Assembly (NCBI GenBank): GCA_947359465.1
Contig: OX375873.1
Location: forward strand, 55,461,573-55,525,572
Origin: Metellina segmentata
Taxonomy: Eukaryota > Arthropoda > Arachnida > Araneae > Tetragnathidae
DNA length: 64,000 nt
Reading direction: 5' to 3'
Made by a program: the position numbers and the translations under genes. Numbering within the stretch: the stretch's first letter is position 1; each line of letters starts with the position of its first letter. The notes below the pieces were generated by a model, which saw only the letters and a list, made by a program, of their open reading frames with translations, was not told the DNA's origin and did not search any database. This document shows, piece by piece, positions 23,281 through 37,235 of this stretch.

Positions 23281-26200
23281 ACATGATAGATCGATTTTGA
23301 AGTAAAAATTATTCGAATACACTTGGCAACTGATTTTTTAATGAAACCCAAGCAAGTCGGTATCAGAGTATTTTCGTCAGCTTTAAAAATGGCCGACGTA
23401 GATAAACATCGGGGTCAAGTTACTCGGCTGCTCTAAAATTGGCATTTAAAAAAAAAGCAAAATAAGCGATATTAAAAAGAATATTTTATGAAGAAGGAAA
23501 TTACATATTATATTTGCTTTCGAGCCGAAGAAAACGAAATGGATATCTTAAATTGTGCTTAGCTTTGTATATACCAAAAGTAATCTTAAGCTTGCATAAA
23601 CTGTGAACAAAATAAATAGAACTATAAATAATTAGAATAGACTTGATTTATAAAATGATATGGAAAAAGTGTGGATTGTGTGGCAGTTTGCTCAGATAAA
23701 GGAATAAACGCAAAATACGATATAGAAATACGAAAATCATTCAGCCACGGAGAAAGGCGAATATTGTGGTGACTATTAATGAAGCCAGATTTACTTGAAT
23801 GACCACAGAATACGACTAATAAGATCGATTGACAACCGTAAGAGTAGAGGACAATATGCAATCATGGTTCCATGAAATCAAGGTTTAACATATTCGCTTT
23901 TTCACAGAGGGAAATAAATTATATACAAATCTGGATGAATTTTAAAATTGATTCTACACATTATGAAAAATTTTGCTATAGTGAATATAAGGAAAGTGCC
24001 AAAATTATGTTATCCTCAGGTTTTCGATTCCACAAGTCTAGACACGAATGCTGGCAATGATTCGAAAACCACTTAAAGCCATATCCATAAAGGTTCAGGT
24101 ATATAATTGGCGTTATCTAGCAACAAAAAAAAATGACAGATGATCAATAAACCAGAGCTTTAAAATAGATCTGCATCAACATGTGTCATAAATCTAAATC
24201 TACCAGTGTATTTCTTGACGGGAAATGACAAGAGACGGGTATTGAGGCTACTTTTTGATCATAGTCCTTCAACAATATCGACGTGCTGCAAATATACCCA
24301 TGGAATGTTAAAAAGGCATTTTTAAACGAGGATTAAAAACACTGAATATACTTTGGATAATCGTATATTAAAAGCACTACTCAGAAATGTGGAAATACTT
24401 ACTAATCTTGGAAATTATGATTCATTTTACCAGACAAATGATATAGTTATTTTTATTATTTAACTCATCGCAAGAAAGCCTTTAAAAATGTGAAAACACT
24501 TCTACTTTTTTAAGTAAACTAAGAGTATTTTTGTCTTCAAATCATTAATAATTCATAACCTGATTAGAAAATTAACGGACTTATCTTCAAAAGCAGTTGT
24601 CAGTGTACTTTAGAGTACGGACCCCAAGTATGCCGTAGAGATATGAGTGAAAACCATTGCCACTACATACTTAAATTACAACAGTTACCCTTAGGAAATC
24701 TATTCATAATCTTTCGGCACTATTTTTTTATTTGTAACTTTATTATGAGCGTAGTGGTAGTTGCATACTGGTAAATAGACCATCATTTGATTTTTTTATA
24801 AGCCTTGCTTTGTTGGATACAAAATACTATTAAAACCAGACAAGAGAAAAGCCAAAAATTGGTCAAGCAGTCAACCCCAAAGTATCACGCCGGTTTAATA
24901 AGTCATTAATGCGGGGCTAGTCTTCGCCTAGCTAATACTGTATCCAGTCGTCTTAAGAGTATTTATTGTACGATTTGGGAAAAGGACCCATATTCAGAGG
25001 TAAAGAATTATCAACACGTTTAGTAAAATCGATGCTTAACGCAAGTTATGTGAATCACGGATTAATCAGCAGAAACTTTTAACCATAACCCTTAAAATAA
25101 AAAGAATGTAGATACAGTTAGAAATAAGAAGCAAACAGTCAGACATCAATAGCATCTGAAGTATCTTTCCTAGTTGCTGAAATACTCATCTTGGGTGCAA
25201 TTTCAAATATATTTGTGTGCGTGTACAAACAGTTCAATTAGAAACTGGACCCGGACTGATGACATTGCATTTTGTGACTTGTTTTGCTTAACGGGACAGA
25301 TCGCTGTATTTGAAGACATATTTAGAGTATACTGTCAGAAGGAAGAGTAATTGATTGATCGGTTGGCATTAGCATCATACAAGAGAAAATATTCCGAAAA
25401 CTAAGGCGTCAAGAATGTCGACTGTGTCTAAAAACTCGGCCGAAAAACAAAACTTAAAGATGTAAAATATGACTAACGACCGGCAATTTCGAACCCCGAG
25501 GTAACAATACAAAATGATGAATATTTATCTTTTATCAATGAAAATGTTTGGGAAAGTTCTTGTAGAGAATTAGCTTTGATTGATAAATTTACCCAGGGTC
25601 CCTGAGCTCAGAATGCCCATGAGTAAAGACGGTAATACTGCTCTTCATGTCTAAGTCACTTTCAATGGTCCGTTTTCTTCGACATAAATCGACTGTTGCA
25701 ACACACCTTTAGGTGTAAGACTATCCAAATGCATTTTCGTTAAGCGGTAGACAAAAGCGAAATCAAACGGTTTCTTAGAATCAGCCGGACTTGCTGCTTT
25801 ACTAAAACCTGCCGGGTTTTTTCGCGATCTAATAACAATTGAAAGATGGAGTGGAGGATAAAAGTACTTGAACCAAGCTTTTCCTCCATTTAACTGTTTG
25901 GAAGTGAATGAAAATTAACTACATTTTGACAGGAAATATTTCACACAAACTAATGCAATTTCTGGAAACTAGTGGCCAGATAGTGATAAGAAATAAATTC
26001 CAAGATATTTGTTTCAAGGGGCAGAGCATTTAAACAGTCTATGAGGGGTACTCTTAAGTAATAAGCTATTTAAATATAAAGGAGAAAAAATACAGTTTGA
26101 GATCGTTCGTTCATTCAATTTGTATTGCAAAATGTCACTCAGAAATGAAATGTTTGAAAATGTCTGAAATGAAGAGCGTTGAATCTCTAGTTACAATGTA

Positions 26201-27081
26201 GAATATTTAATGAAATTATATTGTCCAGTGATAAATTAAAAATTAAATGTATCAGCCTTTCATGGTGTCGTAAACTGAATCAACTGGTAAAACAGAAAAT
26301 ACGAAGAAAACATCGTACAAGAACTACTGTAACAAAAAACTGCAGAAAAATTCAAAGGCGAGTTCGAAAAAAAATATTTTTTCAGTGTGGAAACAGTGGG
26401 TGACCGTGTATCATTTCTAGGTGCTAATGTTTGTCACAGACTGTAAGGAAATAATTACATAAACTAGACTATAACGGTGGAAATGCATGAAAAAGGCTGC
26501 ACATTAGTGAAAAGAATGTTAAGAAAAGGTTCAGTTGTGAAAGAGGAATTTCGGGATAAGCCTTTAGAATTTTAGAACCTGTATTACTGACGAAAATAAA
26601 GACTATTTCAAATTGACGGTTAAAATAGTGAAATAAAAACAAAAACGGCCGTCTTTTTAAAATGTGTTTCTGACTGTGAAACATGGTAATGCCAATGTTG
26701 TGAGGCAGTATTGCATGAACGGAGCTTGCAATTTTACTGTAATCAAAGGAATTTTGAATGCAAGAAGATATGTGGACACATTGTGAGATTATCTGAATCA
26801 ATCTGCATCAGTAATTGGGATTTTAAAGATGTGATTTCTGGTTACAAAAAGAAAATGTATTAAACACACAGCAAGTCAAACATTATTTGATTTCAAGTTC
26901 CATGTCAACTTAATTCTCCTTCTCGATTCCCTCATTTTTTATTCGAATGAAAACTTGTGATACTTTTAAACCAGAAACTAAAACAAAGTTTTTTTTAATT
27001 TCTTACATGAAGGAAAATTGGACAGTATTGCATGGAATCCAGCTAAAGAATCAAGATACTAAAAGTTTTGAAACTTCTTAC
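23281..27081. other. Long AT-rich stretch with no recognised gene
   Basis: Several open frames of 60-110 codons occur on both strands, the longest at 26469-26801 on the minus strand. They are hydrophobic or lysine-rich, as expected from base composition. No domain, tRNA or terminal repeat was found. Confidence 0.5.
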
Positions 27082-27824
27082 TAGGGATGCGACATCGATG
27101 TCTTCGAAACATCGATGTATTGGAGTCGATGTTTTTGTAACATCGATGTTTATACTTGTCGATGTTTTATTTTCAAATAAAAAAAGTCCCGTTATAAAAA
27201 TTTAAAAAATAACCAAATCGCATAATCTTTATAATCAGCAAATTGAACATACTTTTAGACCAAAGTGGCCAAGGGTGAAGGGTCTGAAAAGTAGGGATGC
27301 GACATCGATGTCTTCAAAACATTGATGTTTTATAAAAAACATCGATGTATTGGAGCCGATGTCGCATTACTAGTTGCTTAACCAGTTTTAAGAAATGGGG
27401 AAAAAAGTTTAAATACACTGAATTTTAAAAACATCGATGGTTTTGAGGCGATGTATTATCAACATCGATGTTTGAATTTTGAACATCCAAGTTTCAAATC
27501 ATCGATGTTTTGCTGCCCATGTAGCATGACTAGTTGCAAAACTAGTTTTAAGAAATAGGGGGAAAAAGTTTAAATGAAACGAATTTTAAAAACATCGATG
27601 GTTTTGAAGCGATGTATTATCAACATCGATGTTTTAATTTTGAACATCGAAGTTTCAAAACATCGATGTGTTGCTGTCCATGAAGCATCACTCGTTGCTA
27701 AACCAGTTTTAAGAAATGTGGGGGGGGGGAAGAGAGTTTAAATACACTGAATTTTAAAAACATCGATGTTTTTGGTTCCATGTATTATCAACATCGATGT
27801 TTTGCTGTCGATGTCGCATCACTA
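27082..27824 (+). mobile_element. hAT-like MITE, copy 2 (ACATCGATGT family), 743 bp
   Basis: It begins TAGGGATGCGACATCGATG at 27082 and ends GATGTCGCATCACTA at 27824. The flanks CTTCTTAC (27074-27081 and 27825-27832) are an exact 8-bp duplication, the hAT signature. After a unique ~210-bp block a second full terminus recurs at 27293. From about 27360 on, tandem units begin with ...AGTTGC(T)AAACCAGTTTTAAGAAAT and hold several ACATCGATG motifs. No coding sequence is present. Confidence 0.9.
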
Positions 27825-30800
27825 CTTCTTACCCTAAAAATGAATTTGATCAAAAATACTATGAAATTTTGTATACATTTCGAAACGCATTATTTACAAC
27901 GAAAACTCCTAAACTCTTTCACGATCCAGCAGTTTTCCGTACTCGATCCAATCACACAAAAAAAAGATAGTAATCAGTTTATTAGTGTATTATCACGCCA
28001 ACACGCTTCTTAAAAAAAAAGGAAGTTTATTATTGTTTTGCCGATTCACATTTCTAGCATCTGAAGCACTTCCGGATAGAAATGGAATACGGGGGAAAAA
28101 AACCCAAACAAGAGTTTCTACGAAATGCATGCAGGAGACCGAAAAAGAAAGCACTACGAGAAAAAAAACGCTCTCCAAGAACTCTGGATCCGTGCCAAAA
28201 AAGATCGCAGCTGGAGAAGTCATTCAATTCACTCATGGCATTTTCTCCTTTAGGTCAACACACTGTACAGCCGGCAAAAAGATCGGTTTAAACTAATTTA
28301 ATGGAAGGAAGATCGGGGGAGGTGTGTGCGGTAAAGAAAGAGGAAAAAAGAAATCGAAGTTTGGGAAGATAGGGGGAGATAGAGCAAGAGAGAAAAGCAC
28401 CAAGGCTATTTAAGTACACGAGACAGATTTTTGAGGCAAACAACTTTTTTCGTCGAGAGCGCTGCGCTGGTCACAGAAATTTTTTTGGGGACACACAAAA
28501 AAGAAACAAATACCCGTGAAATGTTTGTAAATGGAGAGAATTTCAAAATGCATCGAAATTTTTGAATTAGAATGTTATCAAATCAAGTTTTAACAAGGAC
28601 ACAGAAAAACACAAATCAACGCGCATCACTAAATTGTGAAAGAAACTAAAAATAGTCAACCGCACAAACATTTCAGTGCATTTCCTTTGAGATGAGGAAC
28701 TTAAAAGAACACACGCAAGTCAAGTTTCTCTTGGACAAAGATGTCTTATTGATATCAGTGAGAAGCAAATGCACCTTTCAAAAAAATTGTTTTATACAAA
28801 TTGCATTTCAATAACTCTTTCATTTTAAGCTACATTTGAGAGCTGATCCTTCTATAGTCACTAACGTACGTCAAAAGTGATACATTCAAAAACGTCTTGT
28901 TAAGTGTTTTAAAAAACATGATAAATTACACAAAGAAACAAGTTAATAAATAAATTGTTTCCTTATTTATCCCAAATTCGGTCAACAGTAATTACTTTTT
29001 GGATGCTGATAAATTTAAAAGAAACTATGAAAGACGTCTCGCGGATTTCGACACTTTTAAATTAGTTTTTCACTTAATCATGACATCATTAGGTAAAGGA
29101 GTTCCGCACATGTGGAACAAAATGAAACTAATTAAATCTATGTTACAGAAAGAAAGTTTCGTGAAGAGAAGTCTTCGAAAATAAAAAATACCCCGTAAGA
29201 TATCAAATATCGTTTAAAACTAAAGCTGAATAAAACAGCATTACGTTACAGAATGTTGCACTAATTGGCGTGAAAAAAATTCATTCGTTATGGTTGGCTA
29301 AGAAATGTTTAGTATGTAGTCTGAATCAAGCAAGTCATCTTTGGGACGACCATGAATGAACTATTACAGTCAATTAAGTGCTGTATTTGATCAACTGTAG
29401 ACGAATTAGTAACACCTTTAAAAATATTCTATATTCTTATAAAAAAAACAATACAAGTTCCTTGAGTTATTCACGAGCATTTAAAGTAACAAGCAATGCC
29501 GCAGAGAGATTTAATGATTAAATATTTCTTGGTCTTTGAATGCTTTTCTTTCCTTTCTTTTTGCCAGAACAGAAAAGCATGTTAAAAGTTAACAATTTTC
29601 ACTTTGACATTAATATTTCATTAACAAGTTCCAAGTCTATTTTCGTACAGTAGAACATATCTAGTCATTCCCCCTTTTTTTCTTGTAACGAAGCAAATGA
29701 ATAGAAATATATGAGCATAATGATAAAGCACATGATGAAAAGATATGAATACATAAATTAAAACACGAATAAAATCGTTTGCAACCATCAAATTCATACT
29801 TTTAAGTGAACAATTATTGGCTGATAAAATAACAGAATTCTAACTTTTTAATAAATATATTTATTTCTATATTAAAGTTTACGCCAAAATTAACTTTTTA
29901 ACAAGCTGTATGATGAGTTGTAAAGTAAAAAATAGAATCCCCCCCCCCATTTCACAACTGCTCTCCACTTAAACAATAATGTTATTTGACTCTCAATGTT
30001 AATTTCATAATTTTCGAGGTAGATATAGAGTTTTGTATGTCTTAAAACTGGCTAAAAATTTTTTTTAAACAGCTTTCACAAATTTATGAGGAAGGTGAGG
30101 GAAACCATCCTAGCAAAAATAGAGATTTACTGATTTGATTTAAAAAAAAAAAAAGTTTTTTTCTTTGTTTTTATTTATAAATTAATAGAAGAGAAACAAT
30201 TTTGAATATTTTACCTTGGATTATTAGAGATTGTTGTAAATGCTCTATACATTTTTTACAAAACTATTCATGAATGCAAATAAAGTAATAGTTGAAAATT
30301 GTCCTTTAATTCACAATATTCTCTGGTACTATATATTTATATCTTTAAGTGTCTACACACCATTAGTTAATCTAAAGATTTAGTGGAATACGAGAAAAAA
30401 AATTTGTTCAAACTGTGGAAATAAAAAAACCAACATTTTCATACTCTCGTTTCAACGATTAAACAATATTTCAAAACAGACAACTTTTCACCCAATTCAA
30501 TGAGCTAGCAAGATCATGCAGCCCATAATGCAGGTGAAAAGAATGAGAATAAAAATAAAAATTATAAAATTGAAATAAATTAAGCATTTTTATTTAAATT
30601 CAGTTTTTAATTAAATTAATCAACAAATAGTTAAAATCCATTTAATTGAAAAAATCAGTGAACTAAATCTGATATCAGGAACAAAGGAAGAATATTATAT
30701 ATGAACCAAATTTATTTTAATCATAAATAGTCAAAATATTTTTTAATGCAAATTGAGAAGTGCATGAACATTTTCCCCATGATAATATATTTTTTCGTCA

Positions 30801-32626
30801 ATTAATTGAGTTACCAAAGCTTTTTCAAAATAATTTATTTTGATTGATTACATCTCAAAATTTAAATAGATAAATTAATTTTTATTCCACGTGTGAGTCA
30901 CAAAAACATGCATTTTTTATAAGAGTAATTTGACAAATTTAAGTAAAATTTCAGTTTCCTTCTGAATGTGAAAAACACTAAATCAATATGTAAATACAAA
31001 ATACTCCGCATATATACGCAATAAACATAATATGTTGCAACGTGAGTCACGTGGTATACAAGTAACGCCAATGCAACACGAGTCACGTTAGTACAGTAAA
31101 GCAAAGATTGTTTTTTTATTTGAAATATCAGTAAAATTTTAAAACTAGTTTATTTATTCAAACTTTTCACTTAATAGTTTTATTTTACATTCAGATTTCA
31201 GAACAATAGAAAAAATAACTTTAAATTTCCTTTTCAAAACCTCCTTTTGCAAAAAACTGGTTAGTTTATCAAAAGCGTAATAAAATACAGAATAACAATT
31301 TGATGTACGTTAAAGAGTTTGAATGAAATGAATGTATGAAAGAATACTTCAACTTATATCGCACATATGTACGTTTATTCTAACATATTTGGAGCCGTAT
31401 GATGTAAAAAGGCTTCGGGCAAAATACCAAAGAGAGAATTAGTTTGCAACACTAAATAGAATATAATAAAACAGGATCTCTCCAATTTTCAAATAGCTTA
31501 CTGATTCCGAATGAGTTGTGTTTCATCAAAGTTGTAAAATAGTATTAGTTAATCTTGGTGTATATAAAACGATGTTTAGATTTAAAAAAAGTATATTTAT
31601 CCATAATAGAGATTGTTCTCTCTAATTCGCCTTAACCTAAGTTTTCCTCTAGTTTTCAATCATATTTTATCAGTTGTAAAACTATGTTAATTAAACTTAT
31701 ATGAAAAATGTTTGATGACTATTATTCACTGTAACTAAATAAATGACATTTTAAGTTTCATCAAATATGCATTTTCACTAAACAACTTATAAGAGATTTT
31801 GTGCCTTTTTGCTTGTTTTTCACAATTTTCTGCCAATCTTGGCAAAAATACCCTTTTTCCAAGCTAATGCTAACTATGTATATTTTTAATTTAAGCCGAA
31901 ATAGCTTAGTTTTTTAAATATATACCAAGACCTAAAAATACAATTTTAAAGCAACAATACATTTAAAACACCGAACAAAATTTAAAATCCATTTTCCTTT
32001 GCAGAAGAAAAATAAACAGATGTACTATATATAGTAAATGCTGAGACATATATGAATAGCACAATCTTGTGACTCAAACATTTTGCAAAATCAACGTTAA
32101 ATGCAGACGACATAAAAAATTGAAATACGAGTGGCAACGCAAAGATAATGTTTCCTTTTAAGTCAGAAACATCAACGTACACCACCACTAACTCTTGATC
32201 AAAATCTTATGAAAACAACGTGAAAGGAAATGTTAATTACAAGCTAACGTGCTTTCATCTCAAAGACAAACACCCACGTCACAAGTAAGTACTCACTAAT
32301 TACCATTAAATATGCTAAATTAGATAGCAACACGTGTGTTACTGAAGAATGCTATAGTAAAATTACAAGCCCCATGTTGAATAAGAAATCAAAAACAAAA
32401 CGACTGAGTTTCCAAAAGTGGGAAACAATAAAGGATATGCGAAATGTTGAAATTCCATTGTACTCTCAAATATAAGGTTCATTACACAATATATACTTAT
32501 TTCAATTGTATATTAACTCTTCTGATGAGCAATGTTTTTAGACTAAATCGATTTTAAAAACAGAGTGTTTGAATGTTTTATCATTGTATTATATTTTACT
32601 TGCACCTTAAATGACTCTTTTGTAAA
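27825..32626. other. Mostly AT-rich DNA, no recognised gene
   Basis: Around 28050-28500 the sequence is purine-rich and richer in GC, with overlapping frames at 27985-28296 (plus) and 27993-28236 (minus). CTATTTAAG at about 28407 is TATA-like. A 61-codon plus frame at 28999-29184 (DADKFKRNYERRLADFD) reads somewhat like protein but is unknown to me. From 29.2 to 32.6 kb I see only AT-rich DNA. Confidence 0.45.
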
Positions 32627-32628
32627 TA

Positions 32629-33084
32629 CAATAGATTCCCGATTATCCGAGTTAATGTGGACCAAGACTAACTCGGATAACCGAAAAACTCGGTTAAAGC
32701 GAAAATTGCAAATAAAATAAATCGCGTTGGTTTAAATGTATATTTTAGCAAATACAAAAGTTATACAGATATACTACATGCAATTCATATTGTTACGATA
32801 ATTAAAGAGTTCTTACTTTAAAAAAAAATCCCAATTGTTTTATGTTACTTTGGCGTTTTTCTACAGCAATGTTTATGCAGTTTTTTTCAATCTGTAATCA
32901 CTTGTTGTTCGTCAGAATTTATCCAGTCACGCATTTCGTTCACCTGAGTGTTTGTGAGATCAAGTTCAGAATTTTTTTTTGGTAGCTTTAAAAATGGGAA
33001 AAGTAGAACCAAAAAAAAAAAAAAATACTAGAAATATTTTATTGCTTGGTTAAAGCGGAAACTCGGATAACCGGAGTTTTACTG
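32629..33084 (-). mobile_element. pogo/Tigger-like element, 456 bp, internally deleted
   Basis: The ends are inverted: CAATAGATTCCCGATTATCC at 32629, and the complement of CCGGAGTTTTACTG at 33084. CTCGGATAACCG repeats lie just inside both ends, and TA flanks both sides (32627-32628 and 33085-33086). This terminal style is that of Tigger elements in the pogo branch of Tc1/mariner. The minus strand of about 32898-32970 reads DLTNTQVNEMRDWINSDE, then QQVITD and a stop, resembling the acidic tail of a Tigger transposase. That suggests deletion of a coding parent. The tail reading is an inference. Confidence 0.7.
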
Positions 33085-33086
33085 TA

Positions 33087-35640
33087 ATTCAATAAAAAAT
33101 CACTTTTCGTTGTTACATGCATTTTGGACATTTATTCTACAGATTTCACTTTGACGTAAACAGAAATGCACGAGTGGGTTGTACTTTTATTAGTGGAAGA
33201 CGTGGAAAACTAAAATTCAAAAGCACAACCTGCATGGTAAAGGTATAGAAACAAAACAATTATAAAAGTAGCCAACAATCAATTGAAAGCCTCCATGGAA
33301 ACTCTCCTAAATCTTGTACTAGATAAAATATTACTTCGAAAAAATAATGAATTTGGGTATAGCGTTTGGAACCACAGATCACTGAAATTTAGCTATATTG
33401 GAGAACAGTTCTAATGAACAAGGATGGTTGACCATTAAAAGAACAATTGCTACTAAAGCAAATAATAAATTTAATCAGGCTTATCTGTCTGAAACAAGCC
33501 TCATGGTTAAAAAGTTGTCTAAGTACTGGAGAAGATCTCACCGTTGAAAAGGGGACCGAAAATTTTCAAACAGAAGCCATTGCAGAAATTTAGTTTCACT
33601 TTAAACTACAGCTTGCCTACACAATTTAAAAATGGTTATCTACAGTAAATATTACTTTGGGTGCTAGTCCAAATGTCGAATAGTCTGAAAATGCGTTTAA
33701 TCGATATTGGGATCTTGCATAGAAACTAGATTTCCTACACTGCCGTGCTAGTAAAAAATCCGTATCGCCACATTTCGTCGTTCCTAGTTCATGATAGGAA
33801 TATGCTGTGCACCTAACATAAATCGGCTGCAATACCACCACAACTTAAAAAAAAAAATTATAATATTGTGTGTAAAGACTAAGTGCACGCTTCAGCAAGA
33901 CAGCAAAAGCTGTAGGTTTCAGAACAGAACAATTGAGGCTCCGACAGGTAATTAAAACTTTGCAGCATGGAGAAGCATGTATTTAGTCTTTCCATACACA
34001 AATTAAGACGATCATTTATTGGTTTTGTATTTTTACGGTGTTATTGCAGTAATGGTTGGGATAAGTAAACTAACAGCCGCTACGTCTCTGTACCTAAACT
34101 CACGAGGACTTTAAACTAAATAACACTTGGTGCTAGGTAACTGATCACTCTCTCTACCAATGGTTCAGTGTTTTCTAGCGTTGAGGCATCAGATTCTTTT
34201 GTACGCAACATTTTAATAACGTTAACACTAAAGAGAACACAGAGACACTGTACATTAACCCGAACGGAATTATAAAGATACAGAAAACTTTCATAACCTT
34301 AAATGCTGGCATGATCGCCTATTGATCCTTTTCCAATCTGCAAATTCGGACACAGAAGTTTGAAGATTTTGACATGACTACAGAAAACAATTGGCGGGTA
34401 TTAAGTGACTGAAGTAAAAGGATTAGAAATGTTGTGTCGGATAGGAGAAAAAGAGAAAGTATGACCAATATACTATTTAAGGAAATATTAATTTTATAAA
34501 ATATAATGCCTATTGCTTATATCTAAACTCTAGTAATTCTGTACACGCGGTTTTCCACTTACTTTTATTGAACTTATATATTCAAAAGAGAAAACTATTT
34601 GCTAAATACCAATTTAAATTGCGATTAGTATTTTAAGAAGAATGCTCAGTTAGCTTAATCTTTCCTTCACTTGAAAAACAGACCGATCATTTCTTTCATC
34701 ACTCGGTTCTGAAAACTTAGCAGAAACACTCCACGCTTTCATGACGCTAAGCTTCTGTTGATTCAGAGACTGAACAGATGTCGAAAAATGATTAAAATTA
34801 ATTGGAATTTTTAAAAAGCGCACTGTATTCCAACGTCGCTGCTCTCTTAGGCGTCTGATATTCCAAGACTAGTCTTTCCACATGCAACTATTCGAATGCA
34901 ACTTCGAATCTAAAGTAAAACGAATCTCCATACTAAGAGCGAACAAATCGCCACAGGTTGGTACAAACATATATCACGCAGTTGTATGTCAATAGGCAAA
35001 ATGAATTCATAATCATCTTTAGTCTTCTTTCGGTGTTTGAGGTAAGATTAAAGTAGAGTAGAACAAAGTAAATCGCGAGATTAAATGGAAAGTTTAAATA
35101 TTTGCATTAAAATTCAGGAATTAGAGTGGTTGTTAAAGGGGAAAAGTATTCTCAGATATAGGAATTCCAACATAAAACAGTGACTAAACAAAAGATACAG
35201 CGTAAATGAATGTAAAATATCTGAACAATTTTCGATACAAGTAAAAAGAAAAGAGGATTAAGAATTTGATGCATTCTACAGCGTTAAATTATCACATACT
35301 GATTGCCCTTGAAGTAGAATACAATTACTATTATAAAAGGTTTCGCAACTGAAATGAAACTGCAATCTCAAATGAAAAATTGTGTTTTGGGCTTGGTGAA
35401 ATATAGCTCAAGCGCCATAAAAAAAAATCAAACAAATCAAAATTGGACACGCATCATAAACTGACAAGACTGTTGTGAATATGAAAGAAATCTATCTCAT
35501 CAAATAAAGGTCTCATCACTTTATGGGTAGATCAATCCCCTTGCGTTAAACTTTTGTACTGTATTAAAGATATCCCCTTGCCGTGACACGAAACAGTATC
35601 TTTGAAACTTTTGAGGAATCTGCAAATTTGATGGTTGGTT
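33087..35640. other. AT-rich DNA with no recognised gene
   Basis: No supported coding or repeat feature was found. A frame near 33415-33525 reads NEQGWLTIKRTIATKANNKF and onward to a stop, but it is short and unrecognised. Confidence 0.45.
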
Positions 35641-35649
35641 GGTTTCATT

Positions 35650-35860
35650 TTTTATGACGCAAGGGTCATATTTGGCCAAGCTGCGTCAAACACAAGGCGG
35701 ATAATGTCGAGTTAATGGACACACGCGAGGAAAGTTTCACTGACGCAGAAAAGGACCTAGGTGGAATCGAACCCGGAGGAAAAAACCACGGAGGAATCAA
35801 ACACGGCCCGCCTACAATTCGCAAGTTGCTAGTGGAGAGGGCCCCAGGTGCAGAATTATA
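35650..35860 (-). repeat. SINE family B, best copy
   Basis: Read on the minus strand: a tRNA-like head with GTGTTTGATTCCTCC and, after a short duplication, GGGTTCGATTCCACC (both B-box-like), complementing about 35766-35815. The body has TCCTCGCGTGTGTCCATTAA and the end has GACGCAGCTTGGCCAAATAT followed by GACCCTTGCGTCATAAA. The doubled B-box segment is unusual. Related pieces occur near 4.35, 39.2, 45.2, 47.4 and 50.8 kb. Confidence 0.65.
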
Positions 35861-36290
35861 TTCAGTATTCCTCAACACAACTCCAAGCAATTGAAATTGT
35901 TCTGCAGGCATTTTGTCCATTTTGGAAACTGTAGTAAAATCAAAAACAGACGTAACACACGATTATCGGCTAAATTTGTATTACATATTTATAATAAAAC
36001 ATATCAAAATGAATTAACTTACTTTATTTAAAAGTAAGGCATGCTTTCAGAATTTGCAATAATATCGGTAACTTTTGAAGTTAAATATTTTGTCATTGAC
36101 ATAGAAGATGTGTTATTTATAAAGTGTTTGTGGTAATTTGGGCGGTGTAGAGGGTGGTTGTTCTTTAGCAAGAAAGAAAAAAAGGGCGTGACAAGGAGCG
36201 CGGTTTGCACTGCAGAACATCGTAACTTAAGATTGAAAAAAAAAAGAAAAAAAATCACATAATTTTGATAAAATTAAGGAAAAATTGTTC
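35861..36290. other. AT-rich spacer, no recognised gene
   Basis: I see nothing supported here. Confidence 0.45.
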
Positions 36291-36294
36291 TGCA

Positions 36295-36385
36295 AAGACT
36301 TGGTTCTGCGACGTACGTCGCAGTTTTAATCACTTACTGCTCCAGGGGAGAGGGCAAATCTACTGAGCCACGGCGATCCCTCCCA
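36295..36385 (-). repeat. tRNA-head SINE fragment
   Basis: The complement of 36360-36380 reads GGGATCGCCGTGGCTCAGTA, with an A-box-like TGGCTCAGTAG. A small palindrome GCGACGTACGTCGC lies at 36308-36321. No clear B-box follows, so only a head-derived fragment is proposed. Confidence 0.4.
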
Positions 36386-36989
36386 ATATTTAAAAATTGC
36401 CGGGCAGTAGGTCAGGGTTGTGTGGCGAATGTCATGGTTTTTTCTTTATAAAATTGCGTTAAGGTGATAGAAAATTAACTTACAGTAGTTCACCTAGTCA
36501 AAAAATCGTCAATAACACTTTTTTGGAAATGGGCTTTGGCATGAACCCGCAAGAAGAAGAGAGTAGACGATTCAACCCCCAATCACGGTTTCTGGCGAAA
36601 GTGTGAAAGGAAACGGGACTAGTTTTCTGCAACAATACGTAAAAGAAACCCAGAGTCATAACGGATCAGGTATTGAAAACCATCCGCTGTCTTTCATCAG
36701 TCGGAATCTTCATTGTGCGCACTTTATTGGACTTCACAAATAGATGATTGTGTTTATCATTCCTGACCTTGTGGATTCATTACTGTACAAATTACGCGAG
36801 TCATTTATGATACTGCTACCTACAACAGCAGTTTCAGGGTTCACACTTTTCAAGCAAAAGCACAATTAGGGTCGATATAAGATTACTTTTCATTCTTTCA
36901 AGGCCACTATTCAGACAGATTGCAATAGATTCTCATGAGTCCACATCCAAAGAAACTTTCACCGGGGCTAGATTTGGGTCTCACGGACT

Positions 36990-37235
36990 CAGTTTTAAAA
37001 ATATCAACTTTCTTAGCAAACCTATAAATATTATGCTTTTGAATTTTAATAAGACGACCGTGGACGAGTATCATTGATATTGGTTTCTGAATGCAAATGA
37101 AGTAACATATCCAGTCTTCTTGTAAAAACTAAGGCTTTTAAAATTTTTTAAGGACCTTCATTTAATATTATGGTTTAAAGTCGCTCTTAAATGTTGAAAT
37201 GAAAAATCAGGCCTTTTTAAGGCCTGTGAGTTTAT
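36990..37235 (+). repeat. Dispersed repeat, copy 1
   Basis: Shared with 57290-57540 in the same orientation: CAGTTTTAAAAATATCAA near the left end, AAACCTATA, GTAAAAACTAAGGCTTTT, a TTTAAGGACC word, and near the right end AATGAAAAATCAGG followed by a GGCCTGTG word. The copies differ by many substitutions and indels. The family is unknown. Confidence 0.55.

Noticed and set aside
26469..26801. 110-codon minus-strand open frame
   Set aside because: Its composition (Ile, Phe, Ser, His rich) follows from AT-rich DNA, and there is no domain or supporting context.
28407..28440. TATA-like CTATTTAAG with purine-rich upstream sequence as a promoter
   Set aside because: No initiator at the right distance and no coding sequence downstream. 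TATA-like words are very common at this base composition.
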